Below are positions 1 through 7,679 of a stretch of 56,713 nt of DNA, one piece after another. The stretch comes from an uncultured Erysipelotrichaceae bacterium (GTDB taxonomy: Bacteria > Bacillota_I > Bacilli_A > RF39 > UBA660). Position numbers and translations under genes: made by a program. Within the stretch, counting starts at the first letter, position 1. Each line of letters starts with the position of its first letter. The stretch lies in the NCBI GenBank assembly GCA_902775285.1, contig CACYLI010000006.1:1-56713 (forward strand), read 5' to 3'. The notes beneath the pieces were generated by a model that worked only from the letters and a program-made list of their open reading frames with translations, did not search any database and was not told where the DNA came from.

Positions 1-16
1 CTTTTGGTCTTCCCAT
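1..16 (-). CDS. 5' end of a gene running off the left edge
   Basis: On the minus strand an AGGAGAT ribosome site (about 24-30) stands 7 bases before an ATG at 14-16, followed by codons for Met-Gly-Arg-Pro-Lys before the window ends. It lies downstream of the terminator of the WXG100-like pair, so it is probably a separate transcript. Five residues are too few to name a product. Confidence 0.45.
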
Positions 17-47
17 AAATATCATCTCCTTAAAATAATTTTAACAT

Positions 48-82
48 AGAAAAAGTAGACATCTCTTTTTTTGTGTCTACTT
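48..82 (-). terminator. Terminator of the WXG100-like gene pair
   Basis: A 10-bp perfect stem (52-61 with 73-82) is followed on the minus strand by a run of T. It lies 43 bases after the stop of the 125-454 gene. Confidence 0.75.
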
Positions 83-124
83 TAACTATATCACTTCAAA
101 ATAAATAATTCTTCTTTTAATAAA

Positions 125-454
125 CTAATTACCTTTTTCACTAGATGCAAGAGACTCTGCAGTTTGTGAAAGAGCACGTTCAGTATCTTCTTCAGCTTGA
201 GCAGCTCCTAAAATCATTGCATTGAAATCTTCAACTAATTTAACATAATTAGTAAATCTTTGTTTTAATCTAGCAAATCTACCTTGTAAAGATTCGTTAG
301 CATCACCAACAAATACATCACTTCCACCAACTCTTCTCATAGTTGATTCAAATTCATTAAAAATAGATTGCATTTGATTAGCACATTCTTTTACTGTTTG
401 TGCATCGCTTCTAGTTTCTTGATAAGTAATACTTGTAGAACCATTATCGCTCAT
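125..454 (-). CDS. WXG100-like (EsxA-type) small protein
   Basis: 109 residues, all predicted helix, with no signal peptide or membrane segment. The size and the turn near the middle (residues 46-52, Phe-Val-Gly-Asp) match the helix-turn-helix WXG100 fold, whose members are exported as dimers by type VII secretion. The defining Trp-X-Gly is replaced by Phe-X-Gly. It is second in a two-gene unit, 14 bases after a similar 103-residue protein, which suggests a heterodimer pair. A TTAATCCTCCTTATT complement gives a good AAGGAGG site. No EccC/YukA ATPase is visible in the window, so secretion is inferred from family only. It could instead be an unrelated helical-hairpin protein. Confidence 0.6.
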   Translation of the reverse strand: MSDNGSTSITYQETRSDAQTVKECANQMQSIFNEFESTMRRVGGSDVFVGDANESLQGRFARLKQRFTNYVKLVEDFNAMILGAAQAEEDTERALSQTAESLASSEKGN

Positions 455-468
455 ATTAATCCTCCTTA

Positions 469-780
469 TTAAAAATCTTGTGGTTTATTTTTGAATGTAT
501 CAATTATTGATTCTTCATTTTTTGTAACTTTATGACTAGCAGTCATACAGAAAACTCCATAATCATTAATAATCTTAGTCATAGCATTCATATCATCATG
601 ATATGTGTCAATTTTTGCAGCTAAAGCTTTAGCAGCAGGTGATACATAACTACTAGCAACCATTCTATGTAAAGTATCATACATTTTTCTTACATTGCTC
701 TCAAACATTTTACTTTGAGTATTTAATTTGTCTCCCTCTTGTCTTAGTACAAGTGGATCAGCTAAAAATAGTTTTGACAT
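469..780 (-). CDS. WXG100-like partner protein
   Basis: 103 residues, predicted helical hairpin, first gene of the pair with the 125-454 gene. The turn region (about residues 43-50) reads Ser-Ser-Tyr-Val-Ser-Pro-Ala-Ala, a Tyr-X-Ser variant of the WXG motif followed by the usual small residues. An AAGGAGG ribosome site precedes the ATG, and a sigma-A promoter lies just upstream (808-836). Tandem small WXG100 genes commonly encode obligate heterodimers; that pairing is inferred here from adjacency and size. The family call is moderate because the Trp is absent. Confidence 0.55.
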   Translation of the reverse strand: MSKLFLADPLVLRQEGDKLNTQSKMFESNVRKMYDTLHRMVASSYVSPAAKALAAKIDTYHDDMNAMTKIINDYGVFCMTASHKVTKNEESIIDTFKNKPQDF

Positions 781-807
781 ATTTCCTCCTTATTTTCTTA
801 TATAATA

Positions 808-836
808 AATATATCACTTTTTAAAATTATTGTAAA
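808..836 (-). promoter_or_regulatory. Sigma-A promoter of the WXG100-like pair
   Basis: On the minus strand TTTACA (831-836), a 17-base spacer and TATATT (808-813) precede the gene starting at 780. Confidence 0.6.
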
Positions 837-857
837 TAAAATTTACTTTTACTATAC

Positions 858-888
858 AAAAAAAGAATTAATTATTATAACTAATTCT
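858..888 (-). terminator. Terminator of the rimP-rbfA operon
   Basis: A 9-bp stem (864-872 with 880-888, one G-U pair on the minus strand) followed by seven T. The 3' half of the gene end is inside the hairpin: the rbfA stop is at 881-883. Confidence 0.65.
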
Positions 889-1222
889 CTTCTTTATGTA
901 ATTCCTCAATTATTTTTTCTATTTTTTGTCCATATTCAATAGATTCATCAAATATAAACTTTAATTCAGGAGTATGTCTCATAATTAATCTTTCTGCAAG
1001 TAAGCTTCTAAAAAATCCAGCTGCAGCATTTAAATCGCTTGTAACATGTTCTCTATCGTCTGTAGTTGTAAAATATACTTTTGCAAAACTTAAATCATTT
1101 GAAACATCAACTGCAGTTATTGTAACATTTTTAAAATCTTCATCTTTTGCATCTAATAAAAGTATATTTCCAAGTTCTCTTTGTATTTCAGAACCAGCTC
1201 TTTCTCCCTTTAAACTACTCAT
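881..1222 (-). CDS. rbfA: Ribosome-binding factor A
   Basis: 113 residues, normal length for RbfA, a single KH-type domain protein that binds the 30S subunit and helps 16S rRNA 5'-end maturation. The sequence shows the family N-terminus (Arg-Ala-Gly-Ser-Glu-Ile-Gln-Arg-Glu-Leu), the strand segment Ala-Lys-Val-Tyr-Phe and the closing Thr-Pro-Glu-Leu-Lys-Phe with an Ile-Glu-Tyr-Gly-Gln-Lys-Ile helix. It is the last gene of the operon, its ATG overlapping the infB stop by 4 bases, so translation is likely coupled. Identification is firm. Confidence 0.95.
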   Translation of the reverse strand: MSSLKGERAGSEIQRELGNILLLDAKDEDFKNVTITAVDVSNDLSFAKVYFTTTDDREHVTSDLNAAAGFFRSLLAERLIMRHTPELKFIFDESIEYGQKIEKIIEELHKEEN

Positions 1223-3348
1223 AACTTTTTCACTTCCCTTTGTTCAAATACTTCTATAATGTCCCCTTCTTTAATATCAGGAAATGATTCAACTACTATT
1301 CCACAATCAAAACCATTTTTAACTTCTTTAGCTTGATCTTTTTCTCTTTGCAAAGATGCTATTTTTGAAGTTGTTACTACAATACCATCTCTTATAATTC
1401 TACATAAACCATTTTGTTTAACAACACCACTAACAACATGACATCCAGCTATATTTCCAATTTTTGAAAAATGGAATAATTGTCTAACTTCTGCTTCTCC
1501 AATTACTACTTCTTCATATTCTGGATCTAACATTCCCTTCATAGCTGCTTCTATTTCTTCTACTAATTTATAAATAATATTATAAAGTCTTATTTCTACT
1601 CCATAACTTTTAGCAGTTTCTTTTGTAGCTTTAGAAGGAATTACATTAAATCCTAAAATAATTGCATTAGATGCATGAGCAAGTACTACATCACTTTCAG
1701 TGATTGTTCCAACTCCACTTCTAATAACATTTATTTTTACACCTTCAACATTAATTTTTAAAAGTGCATTTTTAACAGCTTCTTCGCTTCCTTTTACATC
1801 TGTTTTTAATACAACATTTATTTCTTTTCTTCCTTCTTTAATTGATTCAAACAATTCATCTAAACTTAAAGCTTTATGAGCAAATTTCTTACTCTTTTCA
1901 GCTTCTTTTCTCTTAATTGCTACACTTCTTGCCTCTTTTTCACTTTCAAAAGCCATGAATTTATCTCCGGCTACTGGTACATCTTCAAGTCCAGTAACCT
2001 CTACTGGTTTGCTAGGTTCAGCAGATACTACTTCACGTCCAGTATCATCTCTTAGTGTTCTTACCTTTCCATGATTAGTACCTACTACTATTGGATCTCC
2101 TAATCTTAGTGTACCATTTTGAATTAATAATGTTACAACAGGTCCTTTATTTTTATCAAGTTTAGCTTCGATTACTGAACCGCTTGCATATCTGTTAGGA
2201 TTTGCTTTTAATTCTAATACTTCACTTAAAGCATTAATGTTATCGAGTAACAAATCAACTCCTTCACCAGTATGAGCACTAACTCGTACAAATATAGTGT
2301 CTCCTCCCCATTCTTCTGGAGTTAATCCAAGTTCTGATAATTCACTCATTATTTTTTCAACGTTTGTATTTGGTTTATCTATTTTATTTATAGCTACTAT
2401 TATTGGAACATTAGCAGCTTTTGCATGATCTATTGCTTCTATTGTTTGTGGCATTACTCCATCATCAGCAGCCACTATTATAATTACTATATCTGTTACA
2501 CTTGCTCCTCTTGCTCTCATTTCAGTGAAAGCCGCATGACCTGGAGTATCTATAAATGTAATTTTTCTGTTGTCTTTTGTTACTTGATATGCTCCAATTG
2601 CCTGTGTAATTCCACCAGCTTCTCCACTTGCAACATGAGAATGTCTAATATAATCAAGAAGTGTTGTTTTACCATGATCAACATGTCCCATAATTGTAAC
2701 AACAGCTGGACGAGGTTCTAATTCATCTTCGCTATCTGTAATTACATATTCTTCAAAATTTGTAATATCTGTAGTTTCTTCACGAGTTAATTCTTTGTCA
2801 TAATCAAGAACTACTATACTTGCATCATCAAATGAAATAGATTGATTTGATGATATCATTAAACCCATTCCAATAAGTTTTTTTACTACTTCACTTGCAC
2901 TTACTCCAAGTTCACTTGCAAGATCAGATACACTCATTCCTTCTTTATATAAAACTACATTTCCACTAGACTCTTCTTTATTACTTTTTAATTTAGTTTT
3001 ATTTTTATAAATACTTTTCTTCTTTAGTGATAAGTCTTCATCTTTAGTTATTTTATTAGAATCTTTCTTTTTAATTTTTTCTTTAACTTTAACTTCATCA
3101 TATACTTCAATATTATGTGCTAAAGCTGCTGCTTCAGCTCTATCTTCCATTTCAAATTTATCTTGAAGTTCTTCAGTTAAATTATTTTCCTTATTAGATA
3201 AATCTCCCATTTCATTATCTAACATTATTATTGCTTCATCATCTAAAATATCACTAGGGTTATTATATTTAAATCCAAGTTCTCTTACTTTACTTATAAC
3301 TAAACTTGTATCTACTCCAAGTTCTAAAGCATAATCTTCTATACTCAT
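1219..3348 (-). CDS. infB: Translation initiation factor IF-2
   Basis: 709 residues. IF-2 is the GTPase that places initiator tRNA on the 30S subunit. Two IF2_N-type three-helix domains are visible (about 1-45 and 138-185), separated by a Lys-rich linker. The G domain starts with Gly-His-Val-Asp-His-Gly-Lys-Thr-Thr (221-229), followed by the Asp-Thr-Pro-Gly-His switch and Asn-Lys-Ile-Asp base-recognition motif, then domains II-IV to the end. The ATG is preceded by AGGAGG-like bases. It lies between rnpM and rbfA in a conserved operon; an L7Ae-like gene often present between ylxR and infB in Bacilli is absent here. Confidence 0.97.
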   Translation of the reverse strand: MSIEDYALELGVDTSLVISKVRELGFKYNNPSDILDDEAIIMLDNEMGDLSNKENNLTEELQDKFEMEDRAEAAALAHNIEVYDEVKVKEKIKKKDSNKITKDEDLSLKKKSIYKNKTKLKSNKEESSGNVVLYKEGMSVSDLASELGVSASEVVKKLIGMGLMISSNQSISFDDASIVVLDYDKELTREETTDITNFEEYVITDSEDELEPRPAVVTIMGHVDHGKTTLLDYIRHSHVASGEAGGITQAIGAYQVTKDNRKITFIDTPGHAAFTEMRARGASVTDIVIIIVAADDGVMPQTIEAIDHAKAANVPIIVAINKIDKPNTNVEKIMSELSELGLTPEEWGGDTIFVRVSAHTGEGVDLLLDNINALSEVLELKANPNRYASGSVIEAKLDKNKGPVVTLLIQNGTLRLGDPIVVGTNHGKVRTLRDDTGREVVSAEPSKPVEVTGLEDVPVAGDKFMAFESEKEARSVAIKRKEAEKSKKFAHKALSLDELFESIKEGRKEINVVLKTDVKGSEEAVKNALLKINVEGVKINVIRSGVGTITESDVVLAHASNAIILGFNVIPSKATKETAKSYGVEIRLYNIIYKLVEEIEAAMKGMLDPEYEEVVIGEAEVRQLFHFSKIGNIAGCHVVSGVVKQNGLCRIIRDGIVVTTSKIASLQREKDQAKEVKNGFDCGIVVESFPDIKEGDIIEVFEQREVKKL

Positions 3349-3372
3349 ATATACCCTCCTTTTAAAATAAAA

Positions 3373-3630
3373 TTATATTTTTGTTAATAATTCATCATAT
3401 ATACTATCTTCAATACTAACTTCTAAATGTTTATCTAAAACTTTAGATTTTCTGGCTTTTTCAATAATATCTCTGTCTTTTTTTAAATATGCTCCACGTC
3501 CATTAGCTTTTAGAGTATCATCAACAAAAACTTTTCCTTCATTATTTCTTACTACTCTTAGTAAATCTTTTTTTTCACATTTTTCATGAGAAACAACACA
3601 GGTTCTCATAGGTATTTTTTTTATTTTCAT
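3373..3630 (-). CDS. rnpM: YlxR/RnpM family RNA-binding protein
   Basis: 85 residues, YlxR (DUF448) family. In Bacillus subtilis this protein was shown to bind RNase P RNA and modulate it, hence RnpM. The hallmark Met-Arg-Thr-Cys-Val-Val-Ser at residues 8-14 (family form: MRTCI.C/SR) and the Asn-Gly-Arg-Gly-Ala-Tyr motif are intact. A second Cys (19) follows in place of the usual Lys/Arg-rich stretch. It sits between nusA and infB as in most Firmicutes, 24 bases from infB. Role in this organism is by family only. Confidence 0.9.
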   Translation of the reverse strand: MKIKKIPMRTCVVSHEKCEKKDLLRVVRNNEGKVFVDDTLKANGRGAYLKKDRDIIEKARKSKVLDKHLEVSIEDSIYDELLTKI

Positions 3631-3649
3631 TTTAATACCTCCTAATAAA

Positions 3650-4798
3650 TTATGAATTTATTTGTGCATTTATATCAGCAAGTGTCTTAATATTAATTGT
3701 ATATTTAGTAAGTTTACTAGCAAGCTTTATATTAATTCCTTTCTTACCAATTGCTAGGCTTAAATTTTCATCATCTGCTATAACTAATGCTTCTTTTTTC
3801 TTTTCATCAGTTATACTAACATTTAAATTCTTAGCAGGACTTAATGCATTAGCAATAAATTCTTCTGGATCTTCAGAATAAGCAATTAAATCAACTTTTT
3901 CACCATTTAACTCATTTATAATATTTGCTATTCTTCTTCCTTTTTCACCAATACAACTTCCAATTGGATCAACTTTTGGATTAGTAGATGCAATTGCTAC
4001 CTTACTTCTAACTCCAGCTTCTCTTGCTACACCTCTAAGTTCTAAAGTACCATCTTCAAATTCAGGAATTTCATGTTCAAATAATCTTTTAACAAAGCCA
4101 TAATTCTTTCTTGAAACTAAAATAAGTGGTCCTTTAGGAGTAGATTCTATTTTAGTAATATATACTTTTATACTATCTCCCATGTTTAATTTTTCACCAG
4201 GAATAAGTTCACTTTTTGATAAAATTCCTCTTGCTTTACCTAGATCTACATAATAGTTTTTAACATCTTCCATTGCAAGAAAACCAACCATTAATTCATC
4301 TTCTTTATCTTCAAATTCACTCATTATTTTTTCACGTTCTGCTTCTCTTATTTTTTGCAAAACAACTTGTTTAGCAACACTAATAGCAACTCTACCAAAA
4401 TCATGAGGTGTAACTTCTTCTAATATTTCATCTCCTATTTGATAATCTTTATTTATTTCTTTTGCTTCACTTATCGTCATTTCATTTAAATAATCATGAC
4501 TAACTTTTACTTCTCCTGTTTCTGGATCAATATCATCATCATCATCATTATAATCATCAACAATAGTTGTTACTTTAAATACTTTAATATCTCCAGTAGC
4601 TCTATCAATTAATACTCTTGAAGCATAATCTGCTTTTTCATTTTTTCTAAAAGCTGTAGATAAAGCTGTTTGCATTGCTTCTATAACAGTATCTTCATCT
4701 ATTCCCTTTTCTTTTACAATAAAGTCTAATGCTTTTTTAAATTCTTTTCCATTAACTTCTTTTGATTCTACTTGAGTCTTCTTAGTTCTCATCTTCAC
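3650..4798 (-). CDS. nusA: Transcription factor NusA
   Basis: 382 residues, the short Gram-positive form without the C-terminal acidic repeats of Escherichia coli NusA. Order: N-terminal RNA-polymerase-binding domain (about 1-130), S1 domain with Gly-Phe-Leu-Ala-Met (about 155-225), then two KH domains with Gly-Ser-Cys-Ile-Gly-Glu-Lys-Gly and Ala-Ile-Gly-Lys-Lys-Gly-Ile-Asn. NusA modulates pausing, termination and antitermination. A run of five Asp interrupts the N-terminal domain near residue 86. Its start overlaps the end of rimP by 17 bases; an internal ATG at 4792 is a possible alternative. Third last in order before rnpM, infB and rbfA. Confidence 0.96.
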   Translation of the reverse strand: MKMRTKKTQVESKEVNGKEFKKALDFIVKEKGIDEDTVIEAMQTALSTAFRKNEKADYASRVLIDRATGDIKVFKVTTIVDDYNDDDDDIDPETGEVKVSHDYLNEMTISEAKEINKDYQIGDEILEEVTPHDFGRVAISVAKQVVLQKIREAEREKIMSEFEDKEDELMVGFLAMEDVKNYYVDLGKARGILSKSELIPGEKLNMGDSIKVYITKIESTPKGPLILVSRKNYGFVKRLFEHEIPEFEDGTLELRGVAREAGVRSKVAIASTNPKVDPIGSCIGEKGRRIANIINELNGEKVDLIAYSEDPEEFIANALSPAKNLNVSITDEKKKEALVIADDENLSLAIGKKGINIKLASKLTKYTINIKTLADINAQINS

Positions 4799-5036
4799 TT
4801 ACTCCCTTACTTCCTACATCTAATACATAATCTTCTATTTCTAATTCTAAAGCATCAATAATTGGATCAACAATATGTGTAGCTTTAACACATAAATCAA
4901 TATCTACACCTTCTATACTATCTATTGTTACAAAAAGTGTTTTTTGTCCATCTTCTTCTCCAAAATGAACGTTAACTAAATCAATATTTTCTTTTTCAAG
5001 TGGTTCTTTAATTGCATCAATTATTTTTTGTTCCAT
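4782..5036 (-). CDS. rimP: Short RimP (N-terminal domain only)
   Basis: 84 residues. RimP assists 30S maturation and is normally about 150 residues with an alpha/beta N-terminal domain and a C-terminal SH3-like domain. Here only the N-terminal domain is present (Gln-Lys-Thr-Leu-Phe-Val-Thr-Ile-Asp, then Cys-Val-Lys-Ala-Thr-His-Ile-Val-Asp). The protein stops at the point where the linker motif (family form: E-V-S-S-P-G) should lead into the second domain; here it reads Asp-Val-Gly-Ser-Lys-Gly. First gene of the operon, good GGGAGGGA ribosome site. Position makes the identity firm; the loss of the C-terminal half appears real, since nusA already overlaps the end. Confidence 0.85.
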   Translation of the reverse strand: MEQKIIDAIKEPLEKENIDLVNVHFGEEDGQKTLFVTIDSIEGVDIDLCVKATHIVDPIIDALELEIEDYVLDVGSKGVSEDEN

Positions 5037-5060
5037 AAAAATCCCTCCCTTTTCAAATTA

Positions 5061-5095
5061 AAGAGTGGACTTTGAAGCCCACTCTTCGTTGTTAC
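5061..5095 (-). promoter_or_regulatory. rimP leader hairpin (putative attenuator)
   Basis: The 5' leader of the operon begins near 5094 and at once forms a strong hairpin (5061-5070 with 5077-5086; GAGUGGGC against GUCCACUC with a G-U pair), followed by UUUAAUUU. Similar GAGUGGG/CCCACUC hairpins upstream of rimP are known in Firmicutes as the rimP leader, a proposed terminator-type attenuator. Sequence and position fit; regulation itself is inferred. Confidence 0.65.
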
Positions 5096-5099
5096 CTGT

Positions 5100-5128
5100 A
5101 TTATAGCATAATAAATTTTATGATACAA
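5100..5128 (-). promoter_or_regulatory. Sigma-A promoter of rimP-nusA-rnpM-infB-rbfA
   Basis: Minus-strand TTGTAT (5123-5128), 17-base spacer, perfect TATAAT (5100-5105). Transcription should start about 5093, just before the leader hairpin. Confidence 0.75.
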
Positions 5129-5136
5129 GAAAAAAA

Positions 5137-5496
5137 TTATTCTTTTCCCAAATAAATTCTAGAAACTTTAATTACTCTACTAAGTTCTGTAATTAAACTA
5201 GTATAATTGTTCTTAATATATTCGATATCTCCTTCTTGACTTTTTAATTGATGTTCTAAACTCTGTTTAGTTAGTTCAGTAAAACCTAAATAAGAGCTTT
5301 CTCCTTTAATCGCATGAACATATGTAGCATAATCTTTTAAATTATTTGTAAGTAAACTATTTTGTAATTTATTAATCTTATCCATTATTTCATCCAAAAA
5401 AATACTAAGTGTTTCATTATATAAGTCTAATCCTAAAGCATTAATACTTGTTTCAATGTCAACTCCATTAGCTTTTAAAAAATTAATATCATTCAT
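5137..5496 (-). CDS. Hpt-domain phosphotransfer protein
   Basis: 119 residues, all helical. The Hpt phospho-acceptor motif is seen at 59-67 (Tyr-Val-His-Ala-Ile-Lys-Gly-Glu-Ser), with His61 as predicted phosphorylated residue, followed by Ser-Tyr-Leu-Gly-Phe. Hpt proteins relay phosphate between receiver domains. The first 20 residues (Asn-Gly-Val-Asp-Ile-Glu-Thr) match those of the Hpt-receiver protein at 23064-23843, so the two are paralogues and may share partners. No histidine kinase is in the window. It has its own promoter (5517-5545) divergent from the AAA+ gene. Confidence 0.85.
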   Translation of the reverse strand: MNDINFLKANGVDIETSINALGLDLYNETLSIFLDEIMDKINKLQNSLLTNNLKDYATYVHAIKGESSYLGFTELTKQSLEHQLKSQEGDIEYIKNNYTSLITELSRVIKVSRIYLGKE

Positions 5497-5516
5497 TTTC
5501 TACCTCTTTTAATAAA

Positions 5517-5545
5517 ATTATAATAAGAATTAAGGTATTTTTCAA
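5517..5545 (-). promoter_or_regulatory. Sigma-A promoter of the Hpt gene
   Basis: Minus-strand TTGAAA (5540-5545), 17 bases, TATAAT (5517-5522), 21 bases before the ATG. Confidence 0.65.
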
Positions 5546-5554
5546 TTGTTTTAT

Positions 5555-5583
5555 TTGACAATAAACATCTTTTTTTGTATTAT
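5555..5583 (+). promoter_or_regulatory. Sigma-A promoter of the ClpA/B-like AAA+ gene
   Basis: TTGACA (5555-5560), 17 bases, TATTAT (5578-5583), then TTGGAGGTG and the ATG at 5608. Arranged back-to-back with the Hpt promoter. Confidence 0.75.
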
Positions 5584-5607
5584 ACTTCTTAATTATTGGA
5601 GGTGTAT

Positions 5608-7614
5608 ATGAGTAACTTAGAAGTTTTAAATATGTTAAATAAAGAAAATAGAAAGTTAATAGATGATTATTTATCATTTTATACTCATTTAATGAACAAA
5701 GTCGAATTAGAAAACAATCAATCAATGTTTTATGATTCAGAACTAAATACAGGATTAATTGCTTCTATTTCTTTTATGTTATCTGATTTGAAAAATGATA
5801 ATATTACTAGTACATTCTTTAATAGATATGGTATTAATTATGATTCTTTAATAAGTTATTTAGATAAATATGATTTAAAAAATACTAATTTTATTAAAGC
5901 AGAAGAATCTAAATATTTTTTAAATTTTGATTTAGATGCTCATTTTAAAATAATATCAATATTACTAGGAATTACACTTTTTGTAGATCATGAAAATATA
6001 AAGTATGATGTACTTCCTAATTATCATTTATTCTACTCTGAAAAAGATAATATTAAGGAAAGCTTATCTAATCTTTTAAAACTATATTATCCTAATATAA
6101 ATATAGATGATATGTTTGAAAAATATGAAGCTTATATTTATGATTTCTTTGTTGATTTTGCTAAAGAAAACTATGGAGTAGACATAAAAGAAGAAGCAGA
6201 AAAAGAATTAAAAAGACTTAACACATTTGATTTTGATGAAGTTAGAATAGATTTAAATAATGAGGATGCTTTTATTACATTTAAAGAAAATGCTAATCTA
6301 GAAAAAATAATATTTCATGTTAATAAAAAAGCAAAAAAGTATGAACAAATTGATTCTTCAGCAAGTGATAGAAAAAGAGATTTTATTTCTTCTATTAAAT
6401 TACCAGAAACATTTTTAATAGAACGAATTGATACTAAAGAAAAAATTACTAAAAAAGTAATCGATTCACTTTTACTTAGTAATAGAAAAATTAAAGGAAA
6501 TATTCCTATTTCAATAAAAAATATTTCAACAGATGAAACAAATGTTATTTGGCTTAATAAGACATATGCATTTGATTTAAAAAATGAAGATTTAGGTGAT
6601 GTAAGAATTACTAATGATGAATTACCTGATGATTTAATTGATCCAGATGATGAAGTTAAAACATATACTCCTTATCTAGATAAATATGGAAGTGACTTAA
6701 CAAAAGTAGAATACTATAAAGATCCAAGTATTGGAAGAGAAAAAGAAATCAAAAGAATTGAACAAATTCTTTGTTATCCTGAAAGAGATAAATCAATAAT
6801 CATTACAGGAGTTAGTGGTAGTGGTAAAACTGCACTAGTAAAAGGACTTGCATATAGAATTCAAAAAGGTTTAGTTCCAAATGCCCTTAAAGATTTAAGA
6901 ATTATAAGTATAGATTCTGCTTCTTTAGTTGCTGGATGTAGTTATGTTGGTATGTTAGAAGAAAAAATGAAAAATATATTACAAGATGCAAGTTCATCTA
7001 AAAATATTATTATATTTATTGATGAAATACATCAAGCATTAGGTGCTGGTAAAGCAGAAAATGATCCTACTTCTGTAGCTGAAATATTAAAACCATATTT
7101 AGATTATGGTCGTGTTAGAATTATTGGGGCTACTACCACAAATGAATATAATGAATTCGTAACTCGTGATGAAGCTTTCAAAACAAGATTTAAAAAAGTA
7201 AATATAGATGAACCAGATGATTATATTGTATATTTAGTTTTAGAAGATTTAATAAATAGCTATAATAAGCTAAGTGAAACTAATAAAATTAGTTGTCCAA
7301 AATTTAATTTAAATGATGAAGAAAAAGATGCAGTTATTAAATGGTTAATTGATTCTACAAAACCAAATTATAGAACTTATAATGATAGAACAAATAATCC
7401 AAGATTAGTTTTAGAAATCATAAAAGAAGCTTATGCTATTGCTAGTTTAAATGATAAAGAAGAAGTAACTATTGAAGATTTAAAAGAAGCTCTACTAAAT
7501 GAAGAAAGACTATATCCAAGTTCTAAAGAAAGACAAATTCAAAAACTAGATAATTTAAATATAACTTCTATTAAAAATAATAAAATTGATTTTAAAATGA
7601 TAAAGAAGAAATAA
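5608..7614 (+). CDS. ClpA/ClpB-like AAA+ ATPase with a novel N-terminus
   Basis: 668 residues from the ATG at 5608, chosen because GGAGGTG lies 4 bases upstream (an in-frame TTG at 5596 lies within that site). Residues 1-370 match no family I recognise. Residues 376-645 form one AAA+ module of the ClpA/ClpB first-ring type: Gly-Arg-Glu-Lys-Glu box, Walker A GVSGSGKT (401-408), pore-loop Tyr-Val-Gly (446-448), Walker B IIFIDE (468-473), sensor-1 Thr-Thr-Thr-Asn (509-512) and arginine finger Arg527. Only one ring is present, without the second ring or ClpP-docking loop of ClpA/ClpC. Likely an energy-driven unfoldase or remodeller; substrate unknown. A second orphan Clp-type ATPase follows at 8737. 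Confidence 0.8.
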   Translation: MSNLEVLNMLNKENRKLIDDYLSFYTHLMNKVELENNQSMFYDSELNTGLIASISFMLSDLKNDNITSTFFNRYGINYDSLISYLDKYDLKNTNFIKAEESKYFLNFDLDAHFKIISILLGITLFVDHENIKYDVLPNYHLFYSEKDNIKESLSNLLKLYYPNINIDDMFEKYEAYIYDFFVDFAKENYGVDIKEEAEKELKRLNTFDFDEVRIDLNNEDAFITFKENANLEKIIFHVNKKAKKYEQIDSSASDRKRDFISSIKLPETFLIERIDTKEKITKKVIDSLLLSNRKIKGNIPISIKNISTDETNVIWLNKTYAFDLKNEDLGDVRITNDELPDDLIDPDDEVKTYTPYLDKYGSDLTKVEYYKDPSIGREKEIKRIEQILCYPERDKSIIITGVSGSGKTALVKGLAYRIQKGLVPNALKDLRIISIDSASLVAGCSYVGMLEEKMKNILQDASSSKNIIIFIDEIHQALGAGKAENDPTSVAEILKPYLDYGRVRIIGATTTNEYNEFVTRDEAFKTRFKKVNIDEPDDYIVYLVLEDLINSYNKLSETNKISCPKFNLNDEEKDAVIKWLIDSTKPNYRTYNDRTNNPRLVLEIIKEAYAIASLNDKEEVTIEDLKEALLNEERLYPSSKERQIQKLDNLNITSIKNNKIDFKMIKKK

Positions 7615-7627
7615 TTCTTCTTTTTTT
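7603..7627 (+). terminator. Terminator of the ClpA/B-like gene
   Basis: Stem AAGAAGAA (7603-7610) with TTCTTCTT (7615-7622), then seven T. The stop codon is in the loop. Confidence 0.7.
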
Positions 7628-7632
7628 ATGAA

Positions 7633-7679
7633 ATAAAAAAGTATTTTAAAAGTCAAAATAACTTTTTAAAATACTTTTA
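7633..7679 (-). terminator. Terminator of the ATP-grasp gene
   Basis: Long A/T stem (AAAAGTATTTTAAAA against TTTTAAAATACTTTT) that contains the last codons of the minus-strand gene and ends in a T run. Confidence 0.6.

Noticed and set aside
2425..2721. Plus-strand frame of 98 codons inside infB
   Set aside because: Cys/Tyr/Ser-rich translation opposite conserved GTPase motifs of infB; no ribosome site. Shadow frame.
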